A stretch of 64,000 bases of DNA from an uncultured Bacteroidales bacterium (GCA_934725015.1 CAKVAS010000001.1:310001-374000); one strand, 5' to 3'. Shown: positions 34,720-43,946, counted from the stretch's first letter. Notes: a model not told the origin generated them from the sequence alone. Program-made: numbers and translations.

Positions 34720-36362
34720 AGCAGAAAATCCTTTTGTTTTCAGTATCCTGCGCCCTTATTCTGGGCGCTTGTACCAAGGAACCGTCAATCGTTCCCGAAG
34801 AGGCAAAGATCGTGAATGTCATTGATGAGGACACCGCACTGCGTAATTTTTCTGTAGCCCTGTCAAAGGCTATCTGCTCAGAACAGCCTGTCCGTGAGTT
34901 CCTTAAAAGGGAGGCTCTGAAACAGGTGGACAATGACTACGATGTTTTCTATCCGTTCGTCAGGAACTCTCAGGTCGATGGTGAACGCACATTCCGTGAT
35001 GTCATTTCGCAGTATCTTGGAGGCGATGTCAGCGATATTGAGAATGCAGTCCCGACCTTGACCATATTGGTTCCGGACATGACATGGCTTGACCCGCAGG
35101 GCTTCTGCGCCGAGAACTGGGACACGTCGGACCAGAGGGCTGCCGTGACTTACAGGAGGGCAAAGAGCGACAGCAAGGAGCTTTTTGTGAACGGTTATGA
35201 ACTTGGGGAAATTGAGGACGGCGCAATTCCCGGAGGCACAGTGCTGGTCGTAAAATCCAACGAACGCATTGTTGCCGATGCTAAGACAAAATCCGGTGAA
35301 CAGACCTTCCGCTTCATTGCAGACGCTTTCGACCCGTCAAAGAATGAGCCTGTGACAAAGGATATCAGATATACGGGAAAATACTCCTTTGAATGGTACG
35401 CCGCTCAAAATCCGGAAGACAGTTCCGATGAAATACCCGAAGATGTTCTGAATGATTATAACCCTGACTTGATCAAGGCCTATAATTATTTCAAAAATAA
35501 TTCCTATGCTTGCCAGAATGACTATATCTGCTACGGGATGACATCGAATTCCACTGTTGGAAAGTTGAGGACGGATGTTCGATCCAAGCTGGTACGTTTT
35601 CAGATTAGCCCATGTGCATTTAACCGACTTTTTGATGATTCGGATGACAGAAAATTCTCAAACATATTAGATACTGATGACAATGGAGGAAAACATCCGG
35701 AGCCTACAAAGGACGAGGTTTATTCGCGTTTGTGGGCGGAAGGAGCGTTGGAGATATGCATAGATGTATATACCGGAAATGATAATGGACAAGCAACATC
35801 CAATCGAATGTTCTATAGTGTTCGTGCCAAGGATCTATTCACGGTAAAGCCACATGCAATATCTAAAGAGACATGGGGTTCAACCATGTTCAAGTGGTAT
35901 GTTACCTGGCAATACAAAATGTCGAAGCGTGACGAGACCACATTGGCTCCCAAATGGTATTATCCTGATAAATCACCATACTTACCAACATGGGACTTAC
36001 TTGTAAATTCAGGTTACACTGTCATTGTGTCTGAGATTGATTCGGGGAAAGTCAATAAAGTTTCTAAAACCATAAATACGCGACGGTCTAATACGGAGTC
36101 TGTTAAAGCAGGCGTTGAAGCCGGTTTGGCTGATAATATTACCGCAAAACTTGAACTCGGCTGGACTGGCTCTCAGGAGAAATCCACATCGACGGTCGTA
36201 ACATTGGAATGGTCGGAGAAAGATGATGATATGGGACAGTTCCAAATATTGTATAGCGACAAGTACATTAGAGGGTATTCTTCATCAACGAAAAAGTACA
36301 ATGTTGCATCTTATACGACGGGAGATTATTTTACGTGTACGATTCTCCCTCTCAAGTATTAA
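34716..36362 (+). CDS. Large lipoprotein, unknown family, copy 1
   Basis: A 548-residue lipoprotein (lipobox LGAC, Cys 19). It is roughly 70% identical by eye to the protein at 45056-46705 over the full length. Conserved parts include an N-terminal helical region (SVALSKAICSEQPVREFLKR), DYDVFYPFVR, LTILVPDMTWLDPQGF, a central region with DTDDNGGK, and a C-terminal beta-rich segment rich in Thr/Ser (KLELGWTGSQEKSTSTVVTL, then DDDMGQFQILYSDKY). Alternating strands with Ser/Thr could indicate a membrane-inserting or binding beta structure, but this is speculation. It is coupled to the barrel gene upstream and followed after 15 bp by a small lipoprotein. Confidence 0.82.
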   Translation: MKQKILLFSVSCALILGACTKEPSIVPEEAKIVNVIDEDTALRNFSVALSKAICSEQPVREFLKREALKQVDNDYDVFYPFVRNSQVDGERTFRDVISQYLGGDVSDIENAVPTLTILVPDMTWLDPQGFCAENWDTSDQRAAVTYRRAKSDSKELFVNGYELGEIEDGAIPGGTVLVVKSNERIVADAKTKSGEQTFRFIADAFDPSKNEPVTKDIRYTGKYSFEWYAAQNPEDSSDEIPEDVLNDYNPDLIKAYNYFKNNSYACQNDYICYGMTSNSTVGKLRTDVRSKLVRFQISPCAFNRLFDDSDDRKFSNILDTDDNGGKHPEPTKDEVYSRLWAEGALEICIDVYTGNDNGQATSNRMFYSVRAKDLFTVKPHAISKETWGSTMFKWYVTWQYKMSKRDETTLAPKWYYPDKSPYLPTWDLLVNSGYTVIVSEIDSGKVNKVSKTINTRRSNTESVKAGVEAGLADNITAKLELGWTGSQEKSTSTVVTLEWSEKDDDMGQFQILYSDKYIRGYSSSTKKYNVASYTTGDYFTCTILPLKY

Positions 36363-36377
36363 CTAAAATCAAATACA

Positions 36378-37022
36378 ATGAAAAGATTGTTTTTTTTATC
36401 GTTGGTGTTTATTGTTATGGCCGGACTCTCTTCTTGCCAGCACAAGGAAATTGACGAAAAGTCAGTTATTGACGAAATCTGTGATGATGTATGCGGCGCA
36501 TACAGACTTGAAAGCGTCTGTCGCATAGACGGAACTGAAATGGATCTTGACGGAGATGGCAAATCCAGCGTGGAACTGATGCATGAGTTCGTCAGGCTTC
36601 CGTCCGCAGTGCTGGCGTTGACTTATATTGTCCGGGTTGAAAGGGTGCAGGAATATGATTCGAAAAAATATTTCAGAATTGAAATCCCTGTCCAGTATCT
36701 TGATTACGATGCATCCTCAAAGGAATATTCTTTTGCCAATAAGGAAGGGCATGGCGGCACAGCAAATTTCTCCCTCTACTATACCGTCCTGCCTTCAGGA
36801 GACCTTTCGTATGGCTATGGTTCCAGCACGAATCTGTTTGCCTCAGATTTGCCGGTTGTGGGCGGAAAGACGGGAGTGGATATCGCGGATGCGAGATATT
36901 ATGATTTCGTCAGGTTCGGCGACGGTGTGCTGAATTTCATTGTCAATGCAGGGCTCTATGATTTCGCTTCCAAGGAATATGTCAAAGTTCCGGTATCTTA
37001 TACATACAGGAAAGTTAACTGA
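36378..37022 (+). CDS. Small lipoprotein, unknown function
   Basis: A 214-residue lipoprotein (lipobox GLSSC, Cys 20). After a short acidic linker the body is beta-rich: GAYRLESVCRIDGTEMDLDGDGK at the start, recalling calycin-like lipoproteins of Bacteroidetes, and paired aromatic strands (FSLYYTVLPSGDLSYGYGS) further on. It is the last gene of the copy-1 cargo and probably in one transcript with the two genes before it. No specific family recognised. Confidence 0.75.
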   Translation: MKRLFFLSLVFIVMAGLSSCQHKEIDEKSVIDEICDDVCGAYRLESVCRIDGTEMDLDGDGKSSVELMHEFVRLPSAVLALTYIVRVERVQEYDSKKYFRIEIPVQYLDYDASSKEYSFANKEGHGGTANFSLYYTVLPSGDLSYGYGSSTNLFASDLPVVGGKTGVDIADARYYDFVRFGDGVLNFIVNAGLYDFASKEYVKVPVSYTYRKVN

Positions 37023-37141
37023 CCGTTTAATTTCAGGCAAATATTAGTTATTGTCTGTTTACTCGGGAAACTACAGATTCGAAGTCAGCTACAAAGGCGG
37101 TGACCTGTTGGGAATTAGCCCTTAAAATAATACTGTGGATG

Positions 37142-37174
37142 TTGCGGCAGGAGACCTATTGTCTTCTGCCGCAA
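37142..37174. terminator. Bidirectional stem-loop between convergent genes
   Basis: TTGCGGCAG-G-AGAC pairs with GTCT-T-CTGCCGCAA. It lies between the convergent lipoprotein (plus) and ATPase (minus) genes. The same TTGCGGCAG/CTGCCGCAA stem occurs at 53665-53709. Confidence 0.7.
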
Positions 37175-37188
37175 TGTATTCCGTGCCG

Positions 37189-38631
37189 TCATTCAACAAA
37201 TAACCCATCCTCGGTGACTTCAGACTGAAATACATCTGAATGTTCGTTCCTCTGCATCGGGAAGGTTGTGACGAGGGTCATGTGAATGCTTTTGTCCGGA
37301 TAGCTTCGGGATAAGAACTCGCGCCGTTTCTCGATGGTTTGGGCGTATTGCTTGGTCACAGAGAACGGTGATTTCGTATATTTCATCTCACAGACATTAA
37401 GCACGTCGTCCTGTCGGTCAATAATGAGGTCAATCTGCATTCCTTCGGCATTGCCATCTCCTTTCACGGAGCATGGATATTCGACGCTTGACACCCCGCC
37501 TATCTGGAGTGAACGCTTGATTTGCCTTATGTGGCGGAGGCATACCTCCTTGAAAGCGACGCCCCGCCATGACGCGACCTCCGAATCCTTCAGGTGATGC
37601 TGCCAATAATCGGTCTCCCTTACGACCTTGTCCTCCTTAAAGTGCAGCCAGAACCAGCAGAACGGATCCGAAAGTTTGTAAAATTCTCCCTTTCTACCCG
37701 ATGCCGAGGATGTGTAAGCAGATATGAAATCGCTGGCAATTAAAGCCTTAAGCATCTTGCTGAATTCCCCATTAGGATTTGTCCCAATCATAGACGCCAA
37801 TTCTCCTCTCGTGTAGCCTGCGTGGCGGCGTCCGAGACAGCGCACTGCCTTCATGCATGAGTCCGCATTGTCAAAGACGGAGTTGAAAAGTCTCTCGAAC
37901 TCGTCTCCAAGCTTGGCCTTGCCGTCAAAGAACAGGGCATCCACATTCTGTGCAAGGCTCATGGACGGGTTGAAATAGTTCAGATAGTACGGAATGCCGC
38001 CGAGAATCATATATGCCTGAATGATGTTGTAGTGCGACATGGATATTCCCCGGCTGACGAAGAAATCCTCACATTCCTTCAGACAGAATGGCGAGAGTTT
38101 GATTTCGGACGTGATTCGTCCGTACAGCCCGCCCTTGTTGTTGATGAGATTGTCCAGCATCCATGAAGTCGCGGAACCGCACACAATGAGACAAAGCTGA
38201 TGCTGAGTGTTGCCCCATCCGTTCCAGAATGCCTCCAGTGCAGTCAGGAAACCCGAACGTGCCGTGTCCATCCACGGAAGTTCGTCGATGAAGACAACCT
38301 GACGGCTTCCGTTATTCTGTCTTTCAAGAAATTTTTCGAGCAGGAAAAAAGCTTCCATCCAAGACTTGGGCGGCGTGAATCCTTCCATCCCGTGACGAAT
38401 AAGCGAGAAAGTGAAATTCTCAAGCTGGCTCTTGAGAGTCGCCCTGCGCTTCCTGTCAAACGGTGAAAGCCCAGTGTGATGAAAAACCATGTCGTCCCTG
38501 AACACCTCGTCGATGAGAAACGTCTTTCCCACGCGCCTGCGTCCATAGACAGCGATAAATTCCGGACGACCGCTGTCCTGAAGCCGCCGAAGTTCTGAGA
38601 TTTCCTTTTTTCTTCCGATGATTGTGCACAT
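37189..38631 (-). CDS. ATPase with DUF234 nuclease-like domain
   Basis: A 480-residue member of the archaeal-type ATPase/DUF234 group. P-loop VYGRRRVGKTFLI is near residue 29, Walker B VVFIDELPWMD near 110, and CGSATSWML near 150. A winged-helix segment (RHAGYTRGELASMIG) is near 273, and a C-terminal PD-(D/E)XK-like module has GMQIDLIIDRQDDVLNVCEMKY near 408-429. The ATG at 38631 is used, 25 bp after the -7 element; nine further codons upstream are possible but include the leader. Upstream lies a long inverted repeat instead of direct repeats. It is next to another ATPase gene on the same strand. Role unknown. Confidence 0.88.
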   Translation of the reverse strand: MCTIIGRKKEISELRRLQDSGRPEFIAVYGRRRVGKTFLIDEVFRDDMVFHHTGLSPFDRKRRATLKSQLENFTFSLIRHGMEGFTPPKSWMEAFFLLEKFLERQNNGSRQVVFIDELPWMDTARSGFLTALEAFWNGWGNTQHQLCLIVCGSATSWMLDNLINNKGGLYGRITSEIKLSPFCLKECEDFFVSRGISMSHYNIIQAYMILGGIPYYLNYFNPSMSLAQNVDALFFDGKAKLGDEFERLFNSVFDNADSCMKAVRCLGRRHAGYTRGELASMIGTNPNGEFSKMLKALIASDFISAYTSSASGRKGEFYKLSDPFCWFWLHFKEDKVVRETDYWQHHLKDSEVASWRGVAFKEVCLRHIRQIKRSLQIGGVSSVEYPCSVKGDGNAEGMQIDLIIDRQDDVLNVCEMKYTKSPFSVTKQYAQTIEKRREFLSRSYPDKSIHMTLVTTFPMQRNEHSDVFQSEVTEDGLFVE

Positions 38632-38655
38632 GGCAACAGTATTTTTGAGCCACTG

Positions 38656-38663
38656 CAAAGATA
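38656..38663 (-). promoter_or_regulatory. -7 element for the DUF234 ATPase
   Basis: TATCTTTG on the minus strand matches TAnnTTTG and gives a leader of about 20 nt before the ATG at 38631. Confidence 0.6.
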
Positions 38664-38671
38664 TGTAAATT

Positions 38672-38764
38672 TTAGGAATTCCTGCATAAAAATGGCTTTA
38701 TTTCGCTAAAGTTACCGGATATTAGATGTTTTAGCGGAATAAAGCCGATTTTATGCATATTCCT
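38672..38764. repeat. Long inverted repeat upstream of the DUF234 ATPase
   Basis: Arms of 27 bp at 38684-38710 and 38730-38756 (core GGCTTTATTTCGCTAAA against TTTAGCGGAATAAAGCC) pair with two mismatches. The outer TAGGAAT/ATTCCTA extends the pairing with a 2-bp slip. It starts at the stop codon of the preceding ATPase gene and ends 8 bp upstream of the -7 element. No T-run follows, so an operator is more likely than a terminator. Confidence 0.85.
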
Positions 38765-39899
38765 ACAGTGTCCGCAGCCAGTCCGCGAAGAAATAGTCAT
38801 AGACATACCAGCAGTCGCCGTCCGTGGAGACAAAATCGTTTCTTAGCAGCCATTTCAATGCGGACTGGACGGAACTCGCTCCGCTGAGGGCGTTATCCTT
38901 AATGAATTTCGTCGAGGTGACACCCTTTGCCTTTCCGGCTCTCGCGATTGCGACGAGAACCTCCTTCTGTTTGACTGTAAGGCGGCAGAGCGTGTCCAGA
39001 TAGATGTAGCTGAAGCCGTCGATTATCTCCTTTCTTGCATATTCAGCCATTTCCGGAGAGACCGTCTCACCTTTCCATGTGTTCATATATATGGTATTCA
39101 GCATTTTCTGTATATACCATGTGACGCCGTCGTAACGGTCATATATCCCGTCGAATATGTCCCTCGGTATTTTTCTCCCCCCTTCTTCGAAATGTTTTTC
39201 CGCGAAGTCGAAATAGGCCTGTCTGTCGATGCATCCGAGGTTCATCATCGAAACGCTCTGGTAGAACGGGCGTGCGCCGGAGAGAAAAATCTCCCCCATC
39301 GTGTGCCTGCGGCTTCCGGCGAATATGAACCTCGAGTTCCTGCATTTCTGGATATGTGTCCTAAGAAGGGCTTCCGTATTCTTCTGCGGGTATTCCGTAA
39401 TCTGCTGAAACTCGTCGATGGCGACTATGCACGGGCGGTTCGCCTCCTCAAGGTAACGGAAAATCTCATCGATTGTGACATCGCTGTTTCTGACTTCGCC
39501 GGGCAGCAGCGTCAGCGTGGGGTTTCCGAGGGTGTCGAAACTGATTCCCGGGGAAAGCGAGCTTACCGTCCTGACAAATCTCTCAAGCGCTTTCTCTCCC
39601 TTTGATTTCAGCCTGCCGACAATTTCCTTCCCGAGCGCGACGATGAACTCGTCAATTGTCAGAGTAGCATATATATCGACATAGAAAGTGTAGAAGATTT
39701 CGCGGATCTCCCTGTTGTCGAAGCAATGCCATATAAGCCCGGACTTCCCCATCCTTCGCGGTGAAATCAGAGCCAGATTGTTCCCGTTTCTGAGTCTTTT
39801 GATGATTTCCTCCGTCTCCGTCTTCCTGTCGCAGAAATACTTCTCTCCCATGTAACCGACTGTAACAAAGGGATTTTCTATCTCACTTGTCATATTCAT
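38763..39899 (-). CDS. Stand-alone AAA ATPase with C-terminal winged helix
   Basis: A 378-residue ATPase related to the one at 10505-11650. It shares the NPFV start, ISPRRMGKSGL P-loop near residue 40, Walker B CIVAIDEFQQI near 153, and FIFAGSRRHTMGEIF sensor segment. A C-terminal winged helix (LVAIARAGKAKGVTSTKFIKD) lies near 315, and no nuclease domain is seen. An ATG two codons downstream (39893) is an equally good start. Upstream is a TATTTTTG -7 element but no clear 33-bp repeat. The stop codon lies at the edge of the inverted repeat that precedes the DUF234 ATPase, so the two may be read as a pair. Confidence 0.87.
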   Translation of the reverse strand: MNMTSEIENPFVTVGYMGEKYFCDRKTETEEIIKRLRNGNNLALISPRRMGKSGLIWHCFDNREIREIFYTFYVDIYATLTIDEFIVALGKEIVGRLKSKGEKALERFVRTVSSLSPGISFDTLGNPTLTLLPGEVRNSDVTIDEIFRYLEEANRPCIVAIDEFQQITEYPQKNTEALLRTHIQKCRNSRFIFAGSRRHTMGEIFLSGARPFYQSVSMMNLGCIDRQAYFDFAEKHFEEGGRKIPRDIFDGIYDRYDGVTWYIQKMLNTIYMNTWKGETVSPEMAEYARKEIIDGFSYIYLDTLCRLTVKQKEVLVAIARAGKAKGVTSTKFIKDNALSGASSVQSALKWLLRNDFVSTDGDCWYVYDYFFADWLRTL

Positions 39900-39910
39900 A
39901 TGATTTTATG

Positions 39911-39918
39911 CAAAAATA
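39911..39918 (-). promoter_or_regulatory. -7 element for the ATPase at 38763-39899
   Basis: TATTTTTG on the minus strand matches TAnnTTTG. Only loose A+T-rich similarity (AATTCAATAAT and ATTTCAATAAT 14 bp apart) is seen upstream. Confidence 0.5.
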
Positions 39919-40009
39919 ATTATTAAATTTCAATAATCAAAATTCAATAATTCCTTTATGGCATAAAACGGCCTGTGAATTAGGAACGGAACCTTTTCGA
40001 TAAGCGAGA

Positions 40010-40036
40010 GCATAGCCAAGCTTGCTTGAGCTATGC
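40010..40036. repeat. REP-like hairpin in an intergenic gap
   Basis: GCATAGC and GCTATGC enclose an inner AGC-TTG-CT hairpin, with flanking GCGAGA and CGAGCG. It looks like a dispersed Bacteroidales palindrome. The gap 39900-40234 otherwise holds only the promoter above and no gene I can support. Confidence 0.6.
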
Positions 40037-40234
40037 CGAGCGCAGAAAAGTGGCAATTGAAAATTGAACCATTCTTTCCCGAAATATATGGTCATCACGG
40101 ACTTGAATGATTCAGAAACATCACTTGTTTTATAATGATAGTATCGGGAATATCCGCTCCTGATAAATCTGTATGGAGACCATGACATAAAACGAACTCG
40201 ATAAGTAAGTGACAGCTGATAGTTTCAGTCTGTT

Positions 40235-40852
40235 TCAGTTCCGCCCAAGCAGTTTTTCGATTTCAGACATCACCGCCTTCCTGTTTTCTTCGGTGTCGGC
40301 CATCGGATTCTCCTTGAGAGACGCAATTGCGGCGGCATCGGTTACTTTCGTCAGCTTATAGACATCGTACCACCGTTTTCCAATGCTCGGATTCTCCAGC
40401 CACAGCTGAACCTCATTCTCGTCGGAGGAATAGAGTTTCATCCGATTCATCTCCGAACCCCACAGATTCGTATCCACAGTGCGTTTATGAACATCAGCGC
40501 TCAGCACATTCTTCGCGCTCTGTTCATCCGTTTGCCGAAGATACCAGCACTGTTCAGCACCACGACTCTCGAACCCATAGCGTGTATATCCGACAATCTT
40601 CCCGTTCCCGAGGAACTCATAGAAGACAGTGTAGTCTCCAGGCCACGCGGGACTGTTCTCATACGAGCTCTCGTCAATCACCTTGCCCGAAGCGTCCGTC
40701 TGCACGCAGGTATTGTGCGACGCCATATACATTCCCGTGATTTCATCAGGCTCGAGGCTTATATTTCCATACTTGATGCCATCCTTGGAACAGCCGGCAA
40801 ATACCGCCATCATCGCGCAGCAAATCCCCGTAAAGCAAATAATTCGTTTCAT
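40235..40852 (-). CDS. Small lipoprotein next to C10-protease genes
   Basis: A 205-residue lipoprotein (lipobox VFAGC, Cys 21). The start of the mature part, DEITGMYMASHNTCVQTDASGKV, and later beta strands look calycin-like; the C-terminus is a charged helix (SEIEKLLGRN). It is the last gene of the copy-2 cargo, 20 bp after the truncated C10 gene. In Bacteroides, C10 proteases are often accompanied by lipoprotein inhibitors, so an inhibitor role is possible, but no staphostatin/Spi motif is evident. Confidence 0.75.
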   Translation of the reverse strand: MKRIICFTGICCAMMAVFAGCSKDGIKYGNISLEPDEITGMYMASHNTCVQTDASGKVIDESSYENSPAWPGDYTVFYEFLGNGKIVGYTRYGFESRGAEQCWYLRQTDEQSAKNVLSADVHKRTVDTNLWGSEMNRMKLYSSDENEVQLWLENPSIGKRWYDVYKLTKVTDAAAIASLKENPMADTEENRKAVMSEIEKLLGRN

Positions 40853-40872
40853 CTCACAAAAAGTTTATAAGG

Positions 40873-41700
40873 TTAATACATCCATCTGTCCGCGCCATAA
40901 CTCATGTGTACCCTATTCCCGATTTCCCTTAAAAGAGTCGCCAGTTGAGTGCAGGCAGCGCAACTGTTTGTATGAACTGCGGTACAGTGCGATGACTGCT
41001 TCATTCCCGTCCATTCGAGTGTCTGTGTGGAATTTGAGGCGTTGGGATATGTCAAAGATATTGATGTCGGAGATGAATAAACTGACATTATCTGAGCGAT
41101 GGCTATGGCTACGCAACCTGCCGGAACATTGTTGTCAAAAGGCGAACAGCAATACCAGTTAAACGGCTGACGCTGATGCCATGCAACAGAAATCAATGGA
41201 CTATTGTCTTCCGATGTTTCTCTTGTAAGTGTTTGATAATAGTCAGGCATCGGAATGTCAATGTCTGATGATGCGGATGCCAATTGACCTTCAATTTCAT
41301 CAATATATATGTTGAAAGCCTCAATTTCGGAGTGCTTTCCATCATAGTTGCCTTTGTCCGAATAGGCTATTACTTCCGGGCTGTCATGTCTTGCCCCGAC
41401 AATGACAAAGCCGTCTTCATTGTCAAAGTTTACCACATAAAAAACAGGAGAGATTGCGTCCGACTTGGTTGTTCCGGAAGACGGAATTATAGATGAAATT
41501 CTTTTTTCCGAACATTTTGTTTCCGCATTGTTTGAAAACACTGAAATGGAAGCCATTGCAATGTTGCGGATTTCAGTTACCGACCGTAACAGTTCATTTT
41601 GAGGCGACGAAATTGCCTCTTCTCCATTAGACAAATTTGCTTTCTTGCACGACAAGAAGGCAAGGAGAATAAAAAGGATTGTCAAAAAATGTTTTTTCAT
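40873..41700 (-). CDS. Truncated C10 (streptopain-like) protease: propeptide plus half catalytic domain
   Basis: A 275-residue lipoprotein (lipobox AFLSC, Cys 18). Residues 40-130 match the C10 propeptide (FYVVNFDNEDGFVIVGARHDSPEVIAY). The catalytic domain begins with ISVAWHQRQPFNWYCC and has the nucleophile segment AGCVAIAIAQIM (Cys near 196), but the protein ends at MSYGADRWMY, where intact family members continue to the catalytic His and Trp region. It should be inactive as a protease; the retained propeptide could still bind and inhibit a C10 enzyme. It follows the 223-residue lipoprotein gene by 31 bp. Its N-terminal part was also copied into the chimeric pseudogene at 44566-44990. Confidence 0.82.
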   Translation of the reverse strand: MKKHFLTILFILLAFLSCKKANLSNGEEAISSPQNELLRSVTEIRNIAMASISVFSNNAETKCSEKRISSIIPSSGTTKSDAISPVFYVVNFDNEDGFVIVGARHDSPEVIAYSDKGNYDGKHSEIEAFNIYIDEIEGQLASASSDIDIPMPDYYQTLTRETSEDNSPLISVAWHQRQPFNWYCCSPFDNNVPAGCVAIAIAQIMSVYSSPTSISLTYPNASNSTQTLEWTGMKQSSHCTAVHTNSCAACTQLATLLREIGNRVHMSYGADRWMY

Positions 41701-41731
41701 AAATCTTTCATTTAATTTTATTACTGTCTTT

Positions 41732-42403
41732 TCATGTGAAATCGTATTCTATGGTATCAGAATAAACTTTTCCGTTTTCTGTCGTTACAGACACGGTTAT
41801 TCTATGAACTGCCGGGACGTCCGGTTTCTTTGTGAAAATCAAATCGCCGAGACTTCCGCACAGCAGTCGCATATCATACGACATCATATCCGGTAACGGC
41901 ATCGTTTCCTCACGGTAGAAGGGATCGGGATACCCAGTATATCCGCTGTCAATGTATTTCTGCACGGAATGAAATCTTATGGTCATGAGGTCGTTGAGGA
42001 GACTACCTGCCGGATGCCTGTCATCAAAGTCAATGTTGCTCACGACATCATATCTTACAACGTCCGGGAATGTGCAGCGGACATCTATTATGTCCATGAC
42101 CAATCTCACCTTCCGATTATACGTCATGTCATTATGAGCCACACATAACGAGTCATATATTCTTTTGTCTTCGCCGTCGGATTTGAACGTGACATATTTC
42201 TTGCAACGGGTGTGCACGGACAGACAGTCGCCTTTAGCGGCGCTGGTGAAAACCTCTGAACCGTCAGGTGCCAGAACAATGCCGCTTAGCTGTCCATATT
42301 CCTGAACATAAGACCTCATGTCATAGCGATAGACCTTATTACAGCCACTCGCAAACAGAGCCGCTACAAGCAGTAAAGAAATTATTTTGTCATGGTTTGT
42401 CAT
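41732..42403 (-). CDS. Lipoprotein coupled to C10 protease gene
   Basis: A 223-residue lipoprotein (lipobox FASGC, Cys 21). Mature part: YDMRSYVQEYGQLSGIVLAP near the N-terminus, a beta-rich body, and a final beta strand pair RITVSVTTENGKVYSDTIEYDF. The start overlaps the C10 protease gene by 14 bp, so the two are translationally coupled. A role as partner or inhibitor of the protease fits the position, but the family is not recognised from sequence. Confidence 0.78.
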   Translation of the reverse strand: MTNHDKIISLLLVAALFASGCNKVYRYDMRSYVQEYGQLSGIVLAPDGSEVFTSAAKGDCLSVHTRCKKYVTFKSDGEDKRIYDSLCVAHNDMTYNRKVRLVMDIIDVRCTFPDVVRYDVVSNIDFDDRHPAGSLLNDLMTIRFHSVQKYIDSGYTGYPDPFYREETMPLPDMMSYDMRLLCGSLGDLIFTKKPDVPAVHRITVSVTTENGKVYSDTIEYDFT

Positions 42404-43922
42404 AAGTAATTGTCTTTAAATGCCATTTGTAGTTTGTCTTTGACGCATTCTTGTAGGAGCCTTGATCAAAAATGGTGTTTCCATTGTCTGCAAAGTTAAA
42501 AATTCCGGATGTAAAATAACCATTATATGCGCCTCCCCATCCAAAATCACAATGAACCATTATATTATGCGTCTTTGTCCTTTTCTCCTCTACAAACTTG
42601 TCATTCTTATAGGTTCTTGTAGTAATGTCCCTCGAACGGTCAATATAACCGTCTATTATCCAGCCATGACTCGCCATCAAATCGTGATTGTATTTTTCAG
42701 TCTGCGGAATTGAGCAGATGAACACAGGAGCGGACGCTTTAAGTGACTTTAGGACAGCCGTCGTTGAATAATCCTTATATTCAACATTGCCATATCCCAT
42801 CTTTCTCAAGAATGACGCGGCACGTGACGGGAATGTAAAGGTTCCTCCGTAAAAATACCATGAATGACACCCTTCTGCAATCTTTTTCAGCAAAGCGGCG
42901 GCTTGTCTGTCAAAATCTGTTCCACCGCCTTTGATTGTTTCCCAATTGACGCTTGTACCACCGTAAGTCACGGTACTCGGAAACTCGCAATGAGCCATAA
43001 TCTTTGCAAGGGAAAGAGGTACACATCCGGCAGAAGCTTTACACTTATCCCCAAATGCAATCCATTTCCTCACGGTCGGAAACCAATCATTGAATGGGGA
43101 ATCCTGATGCCATGGCTTCGCAAATGGAAGCATCGGATTAACCAATGTGTCAAAAATCGGAGCAGACTTGAAAGTCACGATTCTTATATTATCCGAGTTT
43201 CCTCCGTCTTCGCTTTTATCCTCTAGGTCGCCTGTTATTTTGTCCCTGACACTATTTTTCGCATAATCAATAATTCGTTGCTCTAAAAAGGGTGAATCCT
43301 GTTCAATTTTTTTAGCTGAACTTCCTAAGTTTGAATCCGTATTCGGCAAATATCCGCCCTCCAGAGTCAAGTCTCCGACCAAAAACTCTCCCGTGCTCTC
43401 ATCGCAAAGAGAGAATGTGTTCGGATTGAGGTACCGCTCTCCGTTCTCATCAACTACTATTCCGTCTCCGGTTTTAGGAAAATCGTCATATATGCGTCTC
43501 GATGAGGCAAGGCTGCCCGAGGTGCTTACTCTTGCCCTGTTTCCGGAATCATAGACAGCGATGACATCCGCCTCAATTCTGTCATCAGCTGCCAAAATCG
43601 CATAACCGTCATTGTCTTCAAAGTTTACTACATACAGAAGCTCGTCACAATCATTTGCATCCGCAGACGATTTTGTCATCAACTCCGCCGCATATACCAT
43701 GCTGACATCCTTTATTTTACGGGCACGGCGTTGTAATCCGGATTTTGTTGCGACATTGTCGAAATTATACAGAAAGTTTTCGAGATTCGCCAAGGCCTCT
43801 TTAACAGGAATTGTGTGCGGCGGCGCAACATCTCTGATTTCGCTCTGCCGCTGTGATTCTTTCGCGCACGATACTGAAAAGATTGCGCAAAGAGTTAAAA
43901 ACAAGATAACTTTGTGCTTCAT
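42390..43922 (-). CDS. C10-family (streptopain-like) cysteine protease lipoprotein
   Basis: A 510-residue lipoprotein (lipobox FSVSC, Cys 19). The propeptide covers about residues 30-150 (LLYVVNFEDNDGYAILAADDRIEADVIAVYD). The catalytic domain has AGCVPLSLAKIM (nucleophile Cys near 299), SHGWIIDGY (catalytic His near 417) and HCDFGWGGAYNGYFTSG (conserved Trp near 463), all as in intact C10 enzymes. It is likely secreted to the periplasm or surface and matured by self-cleavage. The ATG at 43922 is preferred over 43931. It starts 24 bp after the DUF3244-like copy 2 and is the first cargo gene of that cassette. Confidence 0.92.
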   Translation of the reverse strand: MKHKVILFLTLCAIFSVSCAKESQRQSEIRDVAPPHTIPVKEALANLENFLYNFDNVATKSGLQRRARKIKDVSMVYAAELMTKSSADANDCDELLYVVNFEDNDGYAILAADDRIEADVIAVYDSGNRARVSTSGSLASSRRIYDDFPKTGDGIVVDENGERYLNPNTFSLCDESTGEFLVGDLTLEGGYLPNTDSNLGSSAKKIEQDSPFLEQRIIDYAKNSVRDKITGDLEDKSEDGGNSDNIRIVTFKSAPIFDTLVNPMLPFAKPWHQDSPFNDWFPTVRKWIAFGDKCKASAGCVPLSLAKIMAHCEFPSTVTYGGTSVNWETIKGGGTDFDRQAAALLKKIAEGCHSWYFYGGTFTFPSRAASFLRKMGYGNVEYKDYSTTAVLKSLKASAPVFICSIPQTEKYNHDLMASHGWIIDGYIDRSRDITTRTYKNDKFVEEKRTKTHNIMVHCDFGWGGAYNGYFTSGIFNFADNGNTIFDQGSYKNASKTNYKWHLKTITYDKP

Positions 43923-43946
43923 ATTAAACATTATTTTTAAGGTTTG

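Noticed and set aside
39919..39984. 33-bp repeats upstream of the ATPase at 38763-39899
   Set aside because: Only A+T-rich similarity at 14-bp spacing was found; nothing repeats at 32-33 bp, so this gene is not included in the repeat pattern.
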